Shown: piece after piece, positions 58,827 through 64,000 of the stretch
Numbering within the stretch: position 1 is the stretch's first letter
How the letters are laid out: the number at the start of each line of letters is the position of its first letter
Source: Paraspadella gotoi
Lineage: Eukaryota > Chaetognatha
Reading direction: 5' to 3'
NCBI GenBank assembly: GCA_051294375.1
Contig: CM119264.1
Span: forward strand, 11,383,832 to 11,447,831
Length of the DNA stretch: 64,000 bases
Notes under the pieces: model-generated
The model's database searches: none
Seen by the model: only the letters and a program-made list of their open reading frames with translations
What the model was told of the DNA's origin: nothing
Translations under genes and position numbers: made by a program

Positions 58827-59001
58827 AAGAAAAAAAGGCACCGACGAAAAAAAGGGAAGCGCCGGGGCTCCAACACAGGGTACAAAACAAGAAGCACCTT
58901 TCAATTGCACCATTTCAAGCAAAAGAAAAAAGTTAGCGCGCACCGTGGCACCAAAAACCTTTCCCGATCGTTGCCTCCCCTCGAGAACATCAACAAAATA
59001 A
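58827..59001 (+). CDS. Doubtful exon, possible Ig-like strand
   Basis: A pyrimidine-rich stretch and ctttacag acceptor-like site precede a frame of ordinary composition. It includes GTKQEAPFNCTISSKRKKLA, which loosely resembles the B strand of an Ig domain, and it stops at 59001. If real, it would be a 3' exon of a gene lying upstream, since the frame ends before the Ig gene begins. No matching upstream exon was found, and a chance open frame is quite possible. Confidence 0.2.
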
Positions 59002-59495
59002 ACCGTTAACAGGTGTCTTTCGAGTGTCTCTATCTCTGTATTGACGACTCTCTCTCTCTCTCTGGCGCCATCCCTGCCTCCGCGGCGTGGTCCTGCGGCG
59101 CCAATCGAGATGGAATCTCGCGACGCAAAAACCGGCGCCTCGATCGACGACCGGCGCCTCTGTCATCGAAGACTAGCGGAGTCGGGATGCGAGTCTGAAA
59201 CAGATGTGAGTCGGGCATCCGGCCTTTCGTCCGGCTGGGCGTCGAGCGAATGCCCCATGACAGAAAATGAAAAGAAAATGAGACAGAAAAAGAGGTTTTG
59301 TCGCCGGCGGAATTATCGTCCCATCTCCGACTCGCGAAAACTCTTGAATCCGTCGAAATTCGAATCGTCATCGTCAGACAACCACACGAGGACGCTTCGA
59401 TTCAAGTCTCCGATTTTCTCGTCGCGGTTCCTTTCTCCACGACGACTCCGTTTCGTCCTTCCCCGTCCCCAACCTTTCTCGCTTCGCCACTCAAG

Positions 59496-59691
59496 TCGCC
59501 CGTCGACCTCGACGTTCCTGCTGTGGCTGCTGTTTCTTCTGCCGCTCTCGTCTCTACCGCGGGCGGCGGCGGCGGGGATGCAGGAGATCCAGACGCTGGT
59601 TCCCGTGGGAACGACGATCGCCTTCGACTGCGTCTCCGAGTCAGGATCAGCGGTCTGGATCAAAGTCACCGACGATGGCATCTTCGACAAG
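59496..59691 (+). CDS. Ig-superfamily gene, signal peptide and first Ig half
   Basis: Frame ending at 59691 before a GTGAGG donor, in phase 0. A strongly hydrophobic Leu-rich stretch (59515-59560) followed by a small-residue patch (AAAAG) reads as a secretory signal peptide. After it come the A and B strands of an Ig domain with the first cysteine (FDC, codon 59629-59631) and the C-strand tryptophan (VWIK). The start is unresolved: a possible acceptor ends at 59495, and the same frame stays open upstream with methionines at 59110 and 59260. Those would put 80 or more mostly basic residues before the signal peptide, so an upstream first exon is more likely. The product is predicted to be secreted or membrane-anchored. 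Exact family unknown. Confidence 0.65.
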
Positions 59692-60693
59692 GTGAGGAAG
59701 ATGGCATGGGACGGTGTGAGAAAGTGGCATCATTTGCGGCAGTGGGAGGAGACGTTTGTGATGATAAGTATGTCATCTTTGTTGTGATGGGAAATGGAAT
59801 TGGTAATAGTAGGAAACGCAATTCGTTCCAAAGGTGAGAGGTGTGTGTTGTTGTGATGTCGATGTAGTTTTTTTTTGTTGTATGTTGTTATTTTGATGGA
59901 GTCTTTCTAAATCGAGTTTCAAATTGATTTTGAGATCCACGTAGTAGAAAAAAAAGATTTCGTAAAAGTAAGCTGAGTTTACTGCGCATGTCTTATAACG
60001 AAAATGGAATTAGATAAAGGAAGTAAAAGCATCAAGTTCGACATCATATTCTCTAATCTGGGTCAGAAGGAAAAGAATTCATGAAAATCATTCAATTTAT
60101 GTATATATACAATAAACTACTAACCTTTTTTTATAAAAACAGTCTCTTTTTAAACAACCACCGATCGTGAGAATATATATCCAAAAACTCCAACGGACCG
60201 GGAGAGACGTCGTAAAGTGAATGACTTTAATCCGAAGCTTTCGACGCCGTTAGGGGTTGGCCATATTAAGGCGGCTCCCGCGTCATATCGCGCCACGATT
60301 CCCATCGGATTTTCAGGCGGCCGCCCATGGAAATCGGTTTTTCTAAAGCCCGGGCTTCGTAGACGCAGATGTGACTCGAGATGCCATTGGCGGTCGATTG
60401 GCCAGGCGATGGCACCATTTTGGCGTCATGGAGTTGCCATGGACGCTAAAGATTGCCTCGTTGTCGTTTTCTTGACCAAGGTGGGGTTTTAAGTTATATA
60501 TAGCTATAGATTAACCAAATTTATACCAGTAGTTCCTTTTTCCATAAATATTATTCACTTATAATATCTTTCATTTTAAAGAAATCAACTTGATTTATTT
60601 TAAATTTTTAATAATGTTTTTGGTGTCCTCTTTTTTTTTTTGCACAGGACTGTATCATGTATATCGAGCTCTTTTTAGGTCCAAGACCGACTG

Positions 60694-60751
<58 letters not shown>

Positions 60752-62436
60752 GTCTCTCTCATCTCTCTCTTCTCTTCTCCGTCTCTCTCTCTCTTTGAGG
60801 AAATGAGAAAATGGAATCTGAAGAATTCTTCGCCTCCTCTAAACGGGAGGAACGATATTTCCGGCTGCCGAGATCAGAGAATGAAAGTCGGTGCCGGAAA
60901 AATCTGGAGGAGAATCCAACTGCGCCGATATGAGTTGGAGATTTCAATGCGATTCTTCGCTCAGTCTCGTTTTCGCCAAAAGACGGAAACGCTCCATTCT
61001 CCAATGACGAGTCAAGGACGATTTTTACGGCCGCTTCCGTCGCTTTGGAATCGTTGCCCGGTTTGACACAGGCCGTAATATATAACATATAACTTTCTGC
61101 TTAAGTTATTGATATAGAATCGATGTTTGTATGTTATGATCTTTATTCTCTATGCCTTAGCGTCAAAGTCATATTTCAAATCTTATCTTATCTAACTTAA
61201 ATTTAAAAAACAATTTATCCTTTTTTTTCGCTAGTAACGTCATTCGTCTCGTTTGTAACTAAGGAACGCTTAGAAGCGAGTTCATTTACATCTTTAATAA
61301 AAGAGGATAAAGTCACTCTCTTTTGACAACATAATACTCTTAGCAATCTAAGGAAAAAAGTCCTCAGTTTCCCCCTCAACATTTTTTTTTTATTAATCTT
61401 TTCTTTTCCTTCTCAACTTTCCTTTTCCATCCTCTCTTCCTCTCTATTCTTCATCTTCCCCTCCCCCCTCCATTTTCTTCTTTACTCTTTTCTCCCTTCT
61501 CCCATTTCTTCTCATTTCCTTCCTCGACCTCTCTTCTCTCTTTTTCCCCCTCATAACCTTTCTTTTTTTTCTTCACTTTCCTTTCTCGTCGAGTCAATAG
61601 ATTCAGACAAATCGCCCCTCGGCGGCGTTCCTCGTCTTCCCAGAAGAAAAAAGCCTCCCGGATTAAAAGCATACTCCGCTTGCTTCTCTCGATCAATGAA
61701 TCCCCGCTATTTTTACTCCTTCTTTCTTCGCCTGTTTAGTTTCTTTTCCTTTTTTTTTTTACAACGTTGTCTTTGGTAAACGTATTTCATTTTTTTTTCT
61801 TTAATTTTTATCTATTTCTGCATAACAAAATTTTCCATTTTAGTACACCCTTTTTGTCTTTATTATCCTAATTCATTTTTTGGGTGGTGAAAATTTTTTT
61901 CAGAAATTGATCGTGGGCATTTGTTTTCATTTTACTCCATTTTATTTTGGATTAATTTACCTTGCTTTCGGTTATTTAAAAATAATCGTTTATTTTGAAA
62001 TGTTATCTTTCTAACGTAGACTGGTACAGTGAATTTCTCTTAAAAATAAAAAACATTGGAGATAATACAATGCGAGAAATAACAGAGACTAAAAAAAAAA
62101 CAAAGAGAAAAAAACAAAATGGCGACGACGATAAAATCTCTTGTTTGATGTTTACTCTTTGTTCTTGACGCGCGATGCTTTGTAAAAGCCGTGAAGCCGT
62201 TCGTTCCATTTTTTTTTTCAATATTGACTCGTCATTTTTTTGTATTTTTATCAACTTCCCTTCGTTGAAAATCAGTTCACGTTAAGGAGTTTTTCATTAG
62301 ATTTTATCGCGAAGGTGAATAAATTCTTTAAGGTTGGCGAAGTTTTTTTTTTTTTCGGCGACAGGATTAATTAAATCACGCGGTTGCGAGGAGTCTTAAT
62401 CTCTGAATTTTAATGAGAGATGGAGTGGAGAGGGAG

Positions 62437-62534
<98 letters not shown>

Positions 62535-62751
62535 TAATTGCGTGCTTCACTGGCGCAAAAAAAAAGAGGGATGCCAATTATTCGGGTTTTTAGAAAGCGA
62601 TTTGCCTTTTCGATTTCTTTCCAATCCTCTACTTTCCTTCCGATTTCCTTTCCTCCACGCTCTCTTTTCCTCCTCCTCCTCCTTTTTCTCCACCTTCTCC
62701 TCCGCATCCAACACCGCTTCCACCGCCTTACCTTATATTTTCCTTACCCAG
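59692..62751 (+). other. Intron of the Ig gene
   Basis: Intron of 3060 bases with GTGAGG and TTACCCAG ends. It joins two phase-0 ends so that the two halves of one Ig domain fit together. It contains a GC-rich island (60190-60490), CT tract (60696-60800), AT-rich and T-rich stretches and a GA tract (62420-62529). Additional or alternative exons inside it cannot be excluded. Confidence 0.6.
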
Positions 62752-62885
62752 GTCTTATTTCTTGGCGAAAACCCAGTGGACGTCAGCGTGAACCTCACCA
62801 AATACGGATTCAAGCGAAACGGGAAAGTTCACACGTTGATCATCAGAAACGTGGAGTTTCCAGACGCCGGGAGATACAAGTGCAG
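62752..62885 (+). CDS. Ig-superfamily gene, second half of first Ig domain
   Basis: Exon of 134 bases bounded by TTACCCAG and GTGAGG. It enters in phase 0, matching the previous exon, and leaves two bases into a codon. It encodes LFLGENPVDVSVNLTKYGF and ends in LIIRNVEFPDAGRYKC, with the conserved D-x-G-x-Y-x-C of the F strand. About 63 residues separate this cysteine from the one in the previous exon, as expected for a V- or I-type Ig domain. NLT is a glycosylation sequon. The spliced pattern is strong evidence of a real gene. Confidence 0.75.
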
Positions 62886-63467
62886 GTGAGGCTAAAAGTA
62901 GGCGGCGCCGCGCCGGAGGGCTGCGGCGGCGTGTCTCCGACGGCGGGTAAAATTCGATGCGTCTTTTTTTTTTAAATTAATTGGATCGAAAATCGAAGGA
63001 AATTCGACGATTTTCTAGTTTTTTTCATTTTACGTAATTCTTTTTAGACTCGATTTATTTTTATAAAAAACGATTTGTCAATAAAAAAAACGTTATCACG
63101 AAAACAAATATGGGCAACGCCTATCGCAGCGACATACGTCGGCAGCCCATCGCCAATGGCAACTGCAACAGCGGCGCCAGACAACCGAGGCGCGCTAATG
63201 CGGCTCGATTGTTTCGAGACTGCCAGAGCTCTTCAGAGGACGAACCCATAAAAAGAACACAGATATTTATTCAATTTAATTTTTTTTTCTTTCTCTCTGT
63301 CTCCTTCCCAAACTAATTTAATTTGTAATCTCCCGCTCGTTCTATTTTCTTTGCTTCTCTCGAAGTCTTTACTATTCTTTTGTTTTTTTTCCTTTTTCAT
63401 TCATTAGATAATGAAGGTGCGTTTGAATTCGCCGGTAGGCGTCACGTCCTCCGCGCTTTAATGTGTC

Positions 63468-63532
<65 letters not shown>

Positions 63533-63829
63533 ATCTATTTAATCTCTCTAATAAAAAATACGCGTCTGCGATCTAATCTTCTCGTCATCTTCGCGAACTG
63601 ATTTCTTTTAAATACCCCCTCTTGCTCTCTTTCTTCTCTCCTTATTCTTTTTATCATTATCCCTACCCCTTCTCTATTTCCCTTTTTTAATCCCTTGTCC
63701 ATTTTCATCCTATTTCCCTCCTTCCCTGTTCCTCAATCAAAATATCATGTCTTCCTTTCCTCCCTTGCCCCTATCTTTATCCTCCTCCTCCTCCTCCTCC
63801 TCCTCCCCCCCTCTCTTTCTCTCCTCCAG
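62886..63829 (+). other. Second intron of the Ig gene
   Basis: 944 bases from GTGAGG to a CTCC-rich tract and CTCCAG acceptor. It includes a GC-rich, coding-like island (63110-63258) and a CT tract (63473-63530). Confidence 0.6.
63473..63533. repeat. CT microsatellite in intron
   Basis: About thirty ct units with one interruption, within the second intron of the Ig gene. Confidence 0.96.
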
Positions 63830-63929
63830 CAACATCCTCTCCGCCAATCTACGCGTCGTGGGCCGCCCAACTTGCACGCCTTCCAATCCCGTGCTGAGAG
63901 AAGGAGAGAAGGCAATCTTCTACTGCCAG
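63830..63929 (+). CDS. Ig-superfamily gene, end of Ig 1 and start of Ig 2
   Basis: Exon of 100 bases between CTCCAG and GTAAGT. The single leading base completes the split codon of the previous exon, giving Ser, and the exon ends in phase 0. It encodes a G-strand-like segment (SANLRVVGRP) and the beginning of a second Ig domain (PVLREGEKAIFYCQ) with its B-strand cysteine. The gene must continue past the window. The open frame of the ORF overlapping it in another register (ending 63946) is not the coding one. Confidence 0.72.
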
Positions 63930-64000
63930 GTAAGTTCTCTAATTAGCGATACCTCACCGTTCCCCGCCCTTCCTCATCGCTTTTTCTCTCTCTCTTTCCT

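Overview
This is eukaryotic, metazoan draft-genome sequence, most likely from a protostome invertebrate. The grounds are an animal-type GT10 alpha-1,3-fucosyltransferase read on the minus strand, a secreted or membrane immunoglobulin-superfamily gene whose exons are separated by kilobase introns with GT/AG borders, AT-rich spacers, and very abundant GA/CT microsatellites. I cannot name the species. Nothing prokaryotic, viral or CRISPR-like is supported. Most long open frames here are translations of GA/CT, GAC or polypurine tracts.

Layout: 1-3365 is an inverted duplication around a roughly 500-base spacer. 3366-9060 is low-complexity spacer with minisatellites and a second copy of a short interspersed repeat. 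9100-9206 is a possible tRNA-derived SINE head. 10066-11133 is the fucosyltransferase on the minus strand. 11134-13970 is AT-rich spacer. 13971-38213 holds three copies of one roughly 7.7-kb segment (direct, direct, inverted) plus a small hairpin. 38214-41340 is spacer. 41345-49652 is a palindrome with arms of about 4.1 kb. 51484-54570 is a direct tandem duplication of about 1.5 kb. 54571-59000 is GC-rich or low-complexity spacer with two foldback elements and two doubtful exons. 59496-63929 and beyond is the 5' part of an Ig-domain gene on the plus strand, which runs off the window.

The duplications dominate the window. Their copies differ mainly by scattered one- or two-base indels, as in unpolished long-read sequence. 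Several end at runs of exactly 25 N or inside GA/CT tracts. One 1953-base block is identical in two copies, down to microsatellite length. My reading is that much of 13971-54570 is gap-filling or haplotype-joining artefact and that the real locus is considerably shorter, although genuine palindromes cannot be excluded from sequence alone.

The two real genes fit cell-surface biology: one builds fucosylated glycans in the Golgi, and the other encodes a glycosylated Ig-domain surface or secreted protein. Nothing shows that they act together.
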